A DNA stretch of 64,000 nucleotides from a virus. Shown in pieces: positions 44,901 to 54,500 of the stretch (its first letter is position 1; every line of letters starts with the position of its first letter). Position numbers and translations under genes: made by a program. The stretch spans positions 1-64,000 of the IMG/VR virus record IMGVR_UViG_3300025141_000047, one strand, 5' to 3'. The notes under the pieces are model-generated. The model saw only the letters and a list, made by a program, of their open reading frames with translations, searched no databases and was not told the DNA's origin.

Positions 44901-46481
44901 TTAACCACCCATACCTGCAACAATAATTGTTTCTTGATAAGGAATTAACATTCGTTTGACCTCTTCATCCAACTTTTGCACTTTTGCATTGAGATCAATG
45001 TTGCTTGTTCCTTCTGGGAAAAGAACGGTATAATCATCGGTGAGGTATATATCCATGCAAACCATTTTGATGCACACTTCTTTGATTACCTTATCCAAAT
45101 ATCGCTCGCCAAAAATATAAGACACTTTGATTGAATGGTTTTCATAGAATGGATATTGATTGTTGAACATGATTGCCCCGTTATCCTCCATAGCCCACCA
45201 ATCCTTTTGACGGGCTTCATCTATGATGTCGGTTTTGAATCGAAGTTGTTTGATTACAATATCAGTTGCTAAATTTGTAGTGAAATCAGTCACCAGTTGT
45301 TCTTGAACCGTGAATACATTCCCTACACGGCTACATCTGGCAACGTATGTTGTCCCACCAGTGGTATAAAACACCAGTCCTTCCCGTTCACCAAAGGTGC
45401 TTGCATCGGCTACGGTGAAATTTGAACCTGCAACATTGGTTATAGCACTTTGAGGGTCATGGACCAATGAGAACTCGAAAGCATCAGGGTCATTTGTAGC
45501 GATGGTTGAATCCTCACCTTCTTCTGTTGAACGCATGGATGAGATCGTGACGAACCCATCTCCTTCATCGCTGTTGGCGGTTGCTAAATACTCATTATCA
45601 ACATTGAGTTGTTTGCTATTTTCTTGTAGCGTTCCTATCGCAATATCGCCACGCCCTGTGGCTGTGTCTTTGTTAATGAGGTTAGCAATGTTTTGTGCGG
45701 TTGTTTTATGCCCAAAATCCCCATCCCACGTGGTTGAAGTCTTTCCACGTTGCAGCGTAGCCGTGTGAGCCACACCAGGACATAGAAACAACTTATTTGA
45801 AGCGGCTATTGAATTTGGTTTGACTTCAAACTTAGCAATTGACGACCCCAATTCACGGTATTTATCGCCTTGCCAAACGCTCAAACGAAGGATGCGTTGA
45901 ATCGCCCTGTGGCGAAGATAAACTGCGCCCACATAATCAGTGTAGTATCTCCTTCGATATGGCTTGAATGTTGTAAAGTTGTAATACTGATCAGCCGCTA
46001 TGTGTGGCCTCCAATTTTGACGACAAACAGTATCTATGTAATCCTGTTTTTCACGGATAAGCGTTTCAACTTGAGATTTGGTTAAACCTCGCTCTTTGCT
46101 ATTGGTGATTGCCGAATTGATTTGTATTTGTGCGCTATTGGCGGTGGTGAATGCTTCGCTGGCTATTTGCTCAACAACAACATTGACATTGCCACTACTG
46201 CCGCTTTCAACGCTCAATACAGTGTAAGTGTCGCCAAGCGCATTTGCATCATCATAAACAGTAATTGAGGTGTCCTTCTCAATTTTCCAACGCCTGTAAT
46301 TTGCACCAGTTATCGGCAATTTCAAATTGTCGCCATCAACGATGCTATCGGCGGATAATGCAATTGGATCGGGAAGTGGTAATTGAAGAAAATTTGCTAT
46401 GTCATCAACGCTGCAATAAACCAACTCTTCAGGAAACAATGGCGAACTTGGCCTATGTCCTGGATTGTAAATTTCTGGCAA
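44901..46481 (-). CDS. head-tail connector/adaptor protein, enlarged
   Basis: This 526-residue protein starts with TTG behind a G-rich site, with no good ATG nearby. The N-terminus (YCSVDDIANFLQLP) and the C-terminal helices (KVIKEVCIKMVCMDIYLTDD, then KVQKLDEEVKRML) fit an adaptor protein of the gp6/gp15 type. The middle (about 210-400) is a beta-rich insertion with Thr/Ala/Ser-rich repeats similar in style to that in the tail tube protein. Inserted domains in tube and connector are a feature of this virus. The assignment is by position and partial pattern. Confidence 0.55.
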   Translation of the reverse strand: MPEIYNPGHRPSSPLFPEELVYCSVDDIANFLQLPLPDPIALSADSIVDGDNLKLPITGANYRRWKIEKDTSITVYDDANALGDTYTVLSVESGSSGNVNVVVEQIASEAFTTANSAQIQINSAITNSKERGLTKSQVETLIREKQDYIDTVCRQNWRPHIAADQYYNFTTFKPYRRRYYTDYVGAVYLRHRAIQRILRLSVWQGDKYRELGSSIAKFEVKPNSIAASNKLFLCPGVAHTATLQRGKTSTTWDGDFGHKTTAQNIANLINKDTATGRGDIAIGTLQENSKQLNVDNEYLATANSDEGDGFVTISSMRSTEEGEDSTIATNDPDAFEFSLVHDPQSAITNVAGSNFTVADASTFGEREGLVFYTTGGTTYVARCSRVGNVFTVQEQLVTDFTTNLATDIVIKQLRFKTDIIDEARQKDWWAMEDNGAIMFNNQYPFYENHSIKVSYIFGERYLDKVIKEVCIKMVCMDIYLTDDYTVLFPEGTSNIDLNAKVQKLDEEVKRMLIPYQETIIVAGMGG

Positions 46482-46494
46482 CGATTATCCCCCC

Positions 46495-46881
46495 TTAATC
46501 ATGGAGGGTAATTGGGGGCTTGCCGCCCTTTCCTCGCTTCATGTGTTTGATTGCGTTTCTTCGAGTTGGGCATGACGACAAAGGAACATCTGGGCTTGGG
46601 CAAGCCATAGGGTCCCCATGACATACTGGGCAATCGCCAAACTTCATCAATTCCCATGATGCCTCAAAAATAGATTTTCTCATAGATGCTTCATCAGGGT
46701 CGTATTCAGGCGATTTTCCGCCGTCATAAGGTGGCCTTTTTTGAGGTTTAGGATTGTCATAAGGAGATGGAGGTTTTTCTTTTGGCTTATACTCAGGGTG
46801 AGGGTTAGATCCATCACGGTATGGTTCGCTTTTTTTATCATCTGGTCGTTTTTTGGGGTCGGGGGTGTAAGGATTGCTCAT
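46495..46881 (-). CDS. proline-rich protein with F-x-x-SW motif and zinc cysteines
   Basis: This gene encodes 128 residues; the ATG at 46881 overlaps the upstream stop by ATGA. The first 65 residues are a disordered Pro/Lys/Asp/Tyr-rich tract. Residues 72-80 read FEASWELMK, the recurrent peptide, followed at once by CPVCHGDPMACPSP and a further Cys. The C-terminus is basic. It is the only member of the motif set that lies away from the 19-23 kb cluster. Confidence 0.55.
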   Translation of the reverse strand: MSNPYTPDPKKRPDDKKSEPYRDGSNPHPEYKPKEKPPSPYDNPKPQKRPPYDGGKSPEYDPDEASMRKSIFEASWELMKFGDCPVCHGDPMACPSPDVPLSSCPTRRNAIKHMKRGKGGKPPITLHD

Positions 46882-47210
46882 TGATGGTGTCCTCCTAAGT
46901 TGTAATACATCGCTTCTCCACATACGGCACATTCAGGAGTCCAACAGAAGTGAAGCATCCCACACGCAATACAGCGTGTTCCTGAGCCAATGTTTTGAAT
47001 ATCCTGTGCTTGTTGTTTTGTGACCTTAACAAACGTAGTCCCTGCACGATCCATGTTCTCTTTGCTGAATGGTGAATCATCCTCAGCAATTGATCCTTGA
47101 GTTGTGGCTATCTCAAACATTCGAGAGTTCCTTCGCTTCTTAATCTCAAGCGAAGTATCGAGGTCCATTTCGCCTACTTCAAGTCTTGGCATGGGGTATT
47201 TCCCCCTCAT
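46878..47210 (-). CDS. small zinc-ribbon head protein
   Basis: This 110-residue protein has an acidic, helical first part and then a CIACG...CAVCGE pair in the last 35 residues forming a zinc ribbon, closing with Gly/His. Placed among small head genes, it could stabilise the capsid or contact DNA. No family was recognised. It overlaps both neighbours by ATGA-type junctions. Confidence 0.55.
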   Translation of the reverse strand: MRGKYPMPRLEVGEMDLDTSLEIKKRRNSRMFEIATTQGSIAEDDSPFSKENMDRAGTTFVKVTKQQAQDIQNIGSGTRCIACGMLHFCWTPECAVCGEAMYYNLGGHHQ

Positions 47211-47557
47211 GCACGTGCGCCAGTAATCGTGACACGAAGGATAATGCCTGTTCCAGCCGTAATATCTCCTGAAAGGTTGAGTCCTGTTGCTTCAACAAGT
47301 GCGACATTTGCACCGCCACCATCAGCAGGATCGGTTTGGGCATAAGCCTTGATTTTGCTATTTGCACGATCATACTCAAACACATATCCTCCTGTGTTTT
47401 CAATTTGAATCAATTCTGCGTTTCCGACCCAATCTGTTGCTGCGAATGCAATTCCGCCAGCATCCCATGTAGTGTCATCTGTTGCGACTTTAAGCGAAAC
47501 CGTCAAGCGGTTTCCTGTCACATTTGTTCTGCCTATTTGTTCTGTTTCAACGGCCAT
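47207..47557 (-). CDS. small beta-rich head protein, decoration-like
   Basis: This 116-residue protein is rich in Thr, Ala, Gly and Val with regular beta strands (RLTVSLKVATDD, AELIQIENTGGYVFEY, GIILRVTITGA) and no cysteine. It lies after the capsid gene among similar small beta proteins, a common place for capsid decoration or fibre proteins. The assignment is by composition and position. Confidence 0.5.
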   Translation of the reverse strand: MAVETEQIGRTNVTGNRLTVSLKVATDDTTWDAGGIAFAATDWVGNAELIQIENTGGYVFEYDRANSKIKAYAQTDPADGGGANVALVEATGLNLSGDITAGTGIILRVTITGARA

Positions 47558-47606
47558 GTTTATTCCTCAGTGTGTCTTTGTTTATATCCCTTTTCATAAA
47601 AAATGC

Positions 47607-48128
47607 CTATTCAGTAAGGATAATGATTCTAACAACGGATGGAGGGGCTAATACACCTGGATGGGCGCAAGCCAAATTTATTCTAACTTGACCACAAACA
47701 AGACCATTCCAAGCAGCAGGTTCAGTGATTGCACCAGCCCCCGATTCGGAGGCAGATGTGGTCGAAACTGAAAAATGAAGTGAGTTCTGTGCATTGGCCG
47801 TTCCTTGATTTGATCCTTGCGTGACTTCGTGCATAGAAACCATATTTGCCCCAGAACCAGTAAAGTTCAATTTACTGATTTTATCAAAATAGGGGAGTTC
47901 AGCACCGCTACCGTCTTCAATATCCATGAACCATTCCATCTCACCAAGATTAGAAGACGATCCAAGAGTAGTCGCATCCGTAGCATCAACAATAACTTTT
48001 GACACCTTTCCATTTATTTTAACCTGAACAGAAGGAGTTCCGCCGTCAATTACAACAACATGACGATTTACACGGCAACGGCTGAGGTAGTTCTCGCCAT
48101 CGGTGAAGGTTTGTCTGTTATTTGTCAT
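47607..48128 (-). CDS. beta-rich head protein
   Basis: This protein has 173 residues from the ATG at 48128; the upstream open frame adds only three residues. Strands such as HVVVIDGGTPSVQVKINGKVSKVIVDA dominate and the C-terminus ends VVRIIILTE. It resembles the neighbouring 116-residue protein in style. It may be a second decoration or head-fibre component. No motif names it. Confidence 0.5.
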   Translation of the reverse strand: MTNNRQTFTDGENYLSRCRVNRHVVVIDGGTPSVQVKINGKVSKVIVDATDATTLGSSSNLGEMEWFMDIEDGSGAELPYFDKISKLNFTGSGANMVSMHEVTQGSNQGTANAQNSLHFSVSTTSASESGAGAITEPAAWNGLVCGQVRINLACAHPGVLAPPSVVRIIILTE

Positions 48129-48141
48129 GACACACACCTAT

Positions 48142-48525
48142 TTATACTGATAAAAGTTCAATCAATTCAGCCTTCTTAGAGGTGTTTTTAACAGCGATTC
48201 CACGTTCTTTGCATAGAGCCATCAATTTTGCTCTTGTCATAGATGAATAATCAATAGTTTCCTCAGTTGCCTCTTCGACCTGTTCTTCAACGATCTCTTC
48301 AACCGTAGGCTCAATTGTAGCCTTCATTGCTTCTGTCTTTTCATCTGGAGCATCGTCAATGATTTTCCACATTGTTGCACCATTAGCGATGCCTGGTTTG
48401 ATCATCTCATCAACAAACTGTGTTGGGAGTTCTCGAATCATTCCACGTGAAAATCCAGTTCTAACGCCATTCAATGCAAATTCGGTATATGCACGTGCGC
48501 CCACATATTGGACTTTAATTCCCAT
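48142..48525 (-). CDS. small protein with C-terminal SAP domain
   Basis: This protein has 127 residues from the ATG at 48525, preceded by GAGGTG. The N-terminal 65 residues are beta-rich, then an acidic Glu/Val/Thr linker follows, then a SAP-like domain (SSMTRAKLMALCKERGIAVK, then KAELIELLS). The plan of a beta head, an acidic stretch and SAP mirrors the protein at 41618, with acid and SAP in swapped order. It may link the capsid to DNA or to other head proteins. Confidence 0.55.
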   Translation of the reverse strand: MGIKVQYVGARAYTEFALNGVRTGFSRGMIRELPTQFVDEMIKPGIANGATMWKIIDDAPDEKTEAMKATIEPTVEEIVEEQVEEATEETIDYSSMTRAKLMALCKERGIAVKNTSKKAELIELLSV

Positions 48526-48535
48526 GAGGAACACC

Positions 48536-48943
48536 TCAACGGTAAAGGAAAGTCACTCGGTATTTATCTGCGGCAAGACTGTTTGCATCAGCAGCGAACT
48601 TGATGAGGGTTGATGTGTGATCGCCCTCAGCCATTCGACCTGCGGCAGTTGTAAAGTTGTAGTGTCCCAGAACGCCAATCAATTCAGTTCCAGCAACACA
48701 GTTGGTTGCGAGAGCCAAGTCGTAAGTCGTAGCGGTGTTTGCGCTTGTTGCAGTAAGTTCAACAATCGCCAGATGAACAGTTCCATTTGCCGCATTTGAA
48801 CCAATTGGGCTTTGTAGCCAATCAGTATCGCCAGCGTCAATCAGTGTTCCAGCGTTGTTCACTTTGGTTAATCCTCCGACTCCACTCCAAAGAGGGGTGT
48901 TCAAGATTACAGTTCCATTTCCAGTTATGTTTGCGTTTGCCAT
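48536..48943 (-). CDS. small capsid decoration-type protein
   Basis: This gene encodes 135 residues, with the ATG at 48943 preceded by GGAGATGA; the frame is open to 49192 but that part lies inside the capsid gene. It is beta-rich and Ala/Thr/Gly/Asn-rich with almost no charged stretches. Its place directly after the capsid gene and its strong ribosome-binding site, the same as that of the capsid gene, fit an abundant capsid decoration protein. The assignment is by position. Confidence 0.55.
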   Translation of the reverse strand: MANANITGNGTVILNTPLWSGVGGLTKVNNAGTLIDAGDTDWLQSPIGSNAANGTVHLAIVELTATSANTATTYDLALATNCVAGTELIGVLGHYNFTTAAGRMAEGDHTSTLIKFAADANSLAADKYRVTFLYR

Positions 48944-48974
48944 GTTATCATCTCCATTGTTTGTTTTTTGAATA

Positions 48975-50123
48975 TCAGGCGGATAGGTCACGGATCTTGC
49001 CGTGTGCGCCATAAAAGAGTTGCCAAAGTTCACCCATTGTGTGGAAGAGTCCGACTTGACCAAGACGGTTGATACCGAATGGATCGCCAGTCTCGATTCC
49101 GCTTTCGTGGTAAAGAGTTGGTTTTGCTGTGCAGAAATACATATAGTCTGTATCAAGCATATAGATGCGAGATAGGCCACCAGTTGGTGCATGAACGTCT
49201 TTTGCAGGGATGATAGGAACGCCGTTGTAGGTTGCGACTACAAAGCCACCTTCCATACCAGGGATTCCTTGAACACCGTTCACGGAGGGGGTGACTCTCT
49301 TCATCTCAGTAAATCGTTGCTGAGGCTGCAAGAGTTGTTGAATTTTCTCGATGGTATCATACCCTGTGAGCATGACCTTTGGCTGACCTCCACGTTCCCA
49401 GACACTTCGGAACATTCCATCAAGAATGTTCAAGGTCAAAGGTCGTTCAGCACCAGCAGTTCCCATATCCACGTTTGCATCGAACCAGTCGTTTGCGCCA
49501 GTGGAGTTGCGAGTAATTGAATACATATTGTGGTCTGTCAAAGCCGAAATATCGCCAAAGGAAGCAGGTTCACTGAAAGACGATGATGTAGCACGATCAA
49601 TGGATTCAAAGTTGTTTCCAGCGACAGTATCAACATCTCGAAGAAGCATCTTGTTGATTGATTCAGCGTGGGATTTTGACATCTCCATCTTGATAACTGC
49701 TCTTGCATCGCCCAGTCCATCATCCTTGTCTGCAAGGAACATGGCGGTTTCGCTGAGGTCAAACTTGGAAGCCACAGTCTTTGGCTTGGTGCTGACTTCT
49801 GCAAATGTTGGCTTGGTGGAATCAGGTAGCGCACCGTTCTCAGGAAGACCTACTGCATCAGTTGGCTTTCCAGTCACGACACGCCATCCAGACTTCTCCC
49901 AGGGTTTCTTAGGAAGAATTGAGAATGCGTTGAACTCTTGGTTCAATTGCGACCAGACTTTGCGGCCAAATATCGCTTGGTAAGTTCCAGCAGTTGAGGA
50001 CATCAACGGTGAATCAGCCTTGAGTAAGTCTGTTCCGCTATATGCCCATGCGTTTGTTCCAGCACCCGCACCGTAGTAAAGGCGTTCCATGTCTTCGATT
50101 GTTCGGATATATCCTTGCGTCAT
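48975..50123 (-). CDS. HK97-type major capsid protein
   Basis: This protein has 382 residues from the ATG at 50123. That start has GGAGAT at a proper distance, whereas the ATGs at 50138 and 50132 overlap the site itself. The protein has an extended N-terminal arm, an E-loop-like region and the alternating alpha/beta content of the HK97 fold. It includes KVMLTGYDTIEKIQQLL (spine-like helix region) and a C-terminal strand set (GVPIIPAKDV, IYMLDTDYMYF). Position immediately after the protease-scaffold and before decoration candidates supports it. It is shorter than many but within range. Confidence 0.8.
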   Translation of the reverse strand: MTQGYIRTIEDMERLYYGAGAGTNAWAYSGTDLLKADSPLMSSTAGTYQAIFGRKVWSQLNQEFNAFSILPKKPWEKSGWRVVTGKPTDAVGLPENGALPDSTKPTFAEVSTKPKTVASKFDLSETAMFLADKDDGLGDARAVIKMEMSKSHAESINKMLLRDVDTVAGNNFESIDRATSSSFSEPASFGDISALTDHNMYSITRNSTGANDWFDANVDMGTAGAERPLTLNILDGMFRSVWERGGQPKVMLTGYDTIEKIQQLLQPQQRFTEMKRVTPSVNGVQGIPGMEGGFVVATYNGVPIIPAKDVHAPTGGLSRIYMLDTDYMYFCTAKPTLYHESGIETGDPFGINRLGQVGLFHTMGELWQLFYGAHGKIRDLSA

Positions 50124-50152
50124 CTTTTTCATCTCCATTTATTTTTTGATTT

Positions 50153-51481
50153 TCACTCGCCTCGCAAAGCACGTTGAGCGAGCATTTCTGCTGCTCGCCA
50201 GCCATCAAGGTCTGTTCCCATTGCATTGAACTCATCATGAGTCGGCACACGGATGGAAGTTGTAGGTTGGGTTGGTGAAACATCGCTCTTTTGTAGCGAT
50301 GCGTTCTCGGACTTGAGCATTGCGATCTCTTCACGGAGGGAGTTGAGTTGAACTCCAACATCGTTTGCCTTTCGCATCTCAATAGCCTGAGTTGTTTCAG
50401 CGTTGTATCGCTCTTGCCATTCTTTCTCAACAAGACCCTTTACTGCTTCTTCATCACGGAGAGCAGCGTAGGTTCGATAGCCCTTTTCCAATGTTTCAGG
50501 AGTCAAGGACTTGATAACGTTTCCATTGCCTTTTGGTGCGTTCATTTTCATTGATGGCGCACGTGGGGCTTTGATGACATTTTGATTGCCGCTTGGGGAT
50601 GGGAGAGAAGGATAGGATGGCTCGGATGCACCTTCGCCAGAACCTACTTCATCGCCTTGTCCTCGATGGGAATATCCGCCACGACCTTGTTCAAGAAGGT
50701 ATGCCTTCTCTAAGCCGAAGTGACCACGAACTGCATTCAAATCAACGCCAGATTCATGAGCGAACTTTTCAAGTGTGGTGATATAGTCAAGAGCCGCTTC
50801 ATCCGCATGGGATTTCTGGGTGTCTTGGTATTCATCGCTCTTTTCTTCCTTTTCTTCGGATTTTTCGCTCAGTTCTTTGAGGACTGAGTTCAGTCCAGCC
50901 TTTATTTCATTCAGGGTTTCAGTATTGCTCATATTATCATCTTCCATTTTTAGTATTGTGTAGGTTGATTCTGGGTTTATTCCTTTCTTGCATAGCGTGA
51001 TTTCATGCAATTCAAGATCGGTAATCTCTCTATGGTTTCCAAGTTCTGGTGTGGTTTTACTCACACGGAATAGGGCTTGACCGCCAATCGAGAATGCTCG
51101 CAAGTCACCGTTGCGAATTTGCTTTTGCACTTCACGTGCTTTTTGAATGTCGCTGCGGATTTTGCAGACGACGAAGAGGCCGTGATCATCAACTTCGGAT
51201 TTCCAAACACGGCCTTCTGCATCGGTGTGGTCGCCAACGACTTCACCAACTTGGATTCCTGAATGTGCTAACTGAACATTGCGGAATGCTTTGTTATCCA
51301 TGAATTGACCGAATGCTTTCTTTAGAGCAGCAGTTGGGATTCTATCTCCCTGCTTATCGACCATATCAACAGATGCGTAGCCAGCAACAAAGAGTTCGCC
51401 TTGACTACCTGATGACTTCAACAAAAAATCCGATCCTTCCGCATTCCATGATGCGGTGTGGAGTTCGAGACTGGTCGCCAT
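50153..51481 (-). CDS. prohead protease fused to scaffold
   Basis: This protein has 442 residues. The first 180 form a U35/HK97-type serine protease: His73 in QLAHSG, Ser131 in LRAFSIGG, and a following LELHEITL strand (the common 'hE-[IV]-[ST]-L' motif). The rest is Glu/Lys-rich, disordered and helical with a late coiled-coil (SLREEIAMLKSENASLQ), as expected for a scaffold that is digested after assembly. The capsid gene follows directly. A fusion of protease and scaffold in one chain is known in several tailed viruses. Confidence 0.8.
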   Translation of the reverse strand: MATSLELHTASWNAEGSDFLLKSSGSQGELFVAGYASVDMVDKQGDRIPTAALKKAFGQFMDNKAFRNVQLAHSGIQVGEVVGDHTDAEGRVWKSEVDDHGLFVVCKIRSDIQKAREVQKQIRNGDLRAFSIGGQALFRVSKTTPELGNHREITDLELHEITLCKKGINPESTYTILKMEDDNMSNTETLNEIKAGLNSVLKELSEKSEEKEEKSDEYQDTQKSHADEAALDYITTLEKFAHESGVDLNAVRGHFGLEKAYLLEQGRGGYSHRGQGDEVGSGEGASEPSYPSLPSPSGNQNVIKAPRAPSMKMNAPKGNGNVIKSLTPETLEKGYRTYAALRDEEAVKGLVEKEWQERYNAETTQAIEMRKANDVGVQLNSLREEIAMLKSENASLQKSDVSPTQPTTSIRVPTHDEFNAMGTDLDGWRAAEMLAQRALRGE

Positions 51482-51523
51482 TGATTCTAACGACTTTGTG
51501 TAATCCTATATGAAGGGATATGT

Positions 51524-54500
51524 TCAAATCTCTTCTGCTTCCGACCTATCATCAGGTTCGGCTTCTTGCTCATCAGCCATTTCCTGTTGCGTTTTTAGGG
51601 GCATTCTTAGAGTTGCAGTTCCATTTTGAACATCTATTACTGCTTGTTCCCCTGTTGCGGAGTCTTTAACCTGCAAATGTTTCATTGGAATCTCTTCAAC
51701 TTCTTCGGATTCTTTGGGATCGTAAAATGTAGTCCCGCTATCCTCTATGAGTTCTGTTGGACCTCTTGGGGCGGTAATATCGGCTTGCATCCCCGCCCAT
51801 GCGCCACCATCTGGTGAAATACGATTCATTCTCGGAAACATATTTTCGATAATATCATCATCTATTGCTTCATTAACAGTCCATTTTTTCCCATCATCTG
51901 TCCTTTCAAGGCCATATTCTCCTGAAAACATCTCAAGCATTTTCTCATTGAGTCCTTTGACATTATCCAACAAGTATTCTGTTGTTTTTGCCGTATCATC
52001 CTCAGTTATTGTCTTACGTGCCTGTTGCATAGTGTGTGCTACATTATCGCCTTCTTCATTTTCACCAATGATTGATGGCGCACGTAGCAAGGTCTTTTTT
52101 ACAATACTCAATTTTCGAGGTCGCTTTCTTTTCAGGGTTGAATGAAGTGGCTGATGAGTTCCACCATCACTTGAAGTGACTGTCCCACCTGCCGCAGCAC
52201 CGCCTCCCCCTGCCGCAGCACCTTCTTTCAATAAATCAACTGCGACTGGACCCCATAATGGAATGTCATTTTGTGCTTTTGTGAACATGGCTTCGTTTCC
52301 TTCAAATGTTGAGATGGTGAAGCCCTTTCCATCAAATTCACCCTTTACAATTACAGGATCATAAATTGAAGGATATACCAATTTTATTTGATTGGGATAG
52401 ACAATGAGTTCAGGCATTGGAGGATAGAATGCTTTAGCGATGGAATCCTTTGCGTATCTAATCCACTTTGGGTGGACTTCTTTTTCTTTCATGAATGTTG
52501 AACGTGAATCTCGAATTAACAATTCATCATCGTCAAAATTATGTATCGCTTTTCCTAAACCTTCTTGATCGGTTGATACGCAATTAGTGGGCATTGGAAA
52601 ATGCACATTTTCTGTTGAATCATAAAGTGTCCTTAACGCATTGATACGATCTTCAAGGGGTTCAAGGTGCATATCTGTTCCTTTGTGAACCAACAAATCA
52701 ACTACTTTGAGGGTCTTTCCATCCAAATATCCATCAAAAGTAAAATCCCCTTTTATTTCACGCAATTGCTTCTTTATTGAACTGGGCAATTTATCTGTTT
52801 TCAAATGATTACCTTTTCTTTCAATGAACATTCGCTCTCCTTGCGGCATTTTTTGAACTATCCAATCTCCTGAGAATCCACGCAACTTATCCATGTCATC
52901 TAATTTGTGAATCGTGTATGCTGGAATGATTTTGGTTGTAAAAACGCCAGTTGGTTCATAGTCCTCCGCTTTGAGAATGCTTCCTGTTGCGATAGGCGAA
53001 AGTCCTCTATGGTCTAAAGCCGATAAAGCATGAATATCTCTTTGCTTCGGCATAACATTTGACTCCAATAGTGAAGGCAATACTGCCTTTATTTTGTTTT
53101 CATGAACAGTTCTTTGCATAATGTTGAACGGTTCTTCGGCCATTCCAAAACTGATGCCCCCGCTTTGAGGATCATGTTTCCATGTAAGCGTTGCTGGCAT
53201 TTCATGACCCCAAAGGTGGGTGTTTCCAGTATTGTAAGTGGGAGGGGTTGTAGCAAATGATGTAGGATGAACGGGTCCAAGTTGTTTCAATTGCATTGCT
53301 ATTTTGTTTCCATTCATTGTTGGGGCTAAGGCTCGGTATTCTTCCCCCATATTCATTTTCTTCATAGCAAAATCAGCCGCACCTGCAAGTTGTTGTAGGT
53401 TTCCACGTGCGAGAGTTGCTTGTTCCATGTTTGTTGGATCGGAGGGATTAAGGATTTGAGGTCCAAGTTGTTTCATCACCCTTTGAGCCATATTGTTCAT
53501 CACTTTACCCATGTGCATATCATTTGCGGCGAATAAAGCGTTGTGATTATCCCAGTATGTAGGGTTTGATGAGGGGTGTTCTTCACGGAACATACCGATT
53601 CTTGGTGAACCCATATCTGCTTGACCAGATAAAGAACGCCCTAAACGACTCATCATCATTTGGTCGGATGGGACAATCATTCGGCCTCCTTGACCTTGAA
53701 CTTCACTGGGATGCAAAAAATGAAGGTTTGAAGCATGACTCCAATTCGCCCTCCGCTTCTCGAAAAAGTCGGCATCGTTGAAATTTGATGTTAAAGAGGC
53801 GTGTGATGGATTATTCTTTGCATCAGGATGGTTGGAGATGTGAGGAAAGTGGCTTCCCCCATCGGATTCATAGGTGTCAAGCATACTGTTTGAAACGCCC
53901 ATTAAAGCCTCATCAAGCCAACCGCCGCCGAAAACTTTTGGGTATGTTTGACTCATTATGTCATGCAATGAATTTGAATCACGCCCCACGCCTCCCCAGG
54001 GCTGAAATATGTCCCACCAATGATGGGTATGCGATGGTTCAACGCCATTCGCCATCTCAACAAAAGGACTGACAAAGTGCAAATCAGCACTTGCTTCATC
54101 ACTTTTCATAAACTCGGCGTTTGGCATCATTTGAGGAATTGGTTCTTTTGCAGGGCAAACTGGACCATGACGATCACTTGCCCTGCGCCACCATTGAAGG
54201 AGAGGAATATATCTCGCTCGAAATGAGCGTAATGCCCGACCCCATGAAATCCCCGCCTTTTCGCTCATTTTGTTTTTCAACACTTTAGCATCAGGTGAGT
54301 TCATGTCTTTTTTTGTAGCCATCTGTTGCATCAGCCCCAAAAACTGTTCTCGTTGATCCTCAGTGTTATATTCCAAACCAAACAGATAAGGCAACAAACC
54401 CAATCGCTTTTGCCATTCATTGATTTTCCCATCACGGTATTCGTCATCGGAATATGTGCTGTATCTATTCCGATCACGTGTCATCAAATCATGCAACGTT

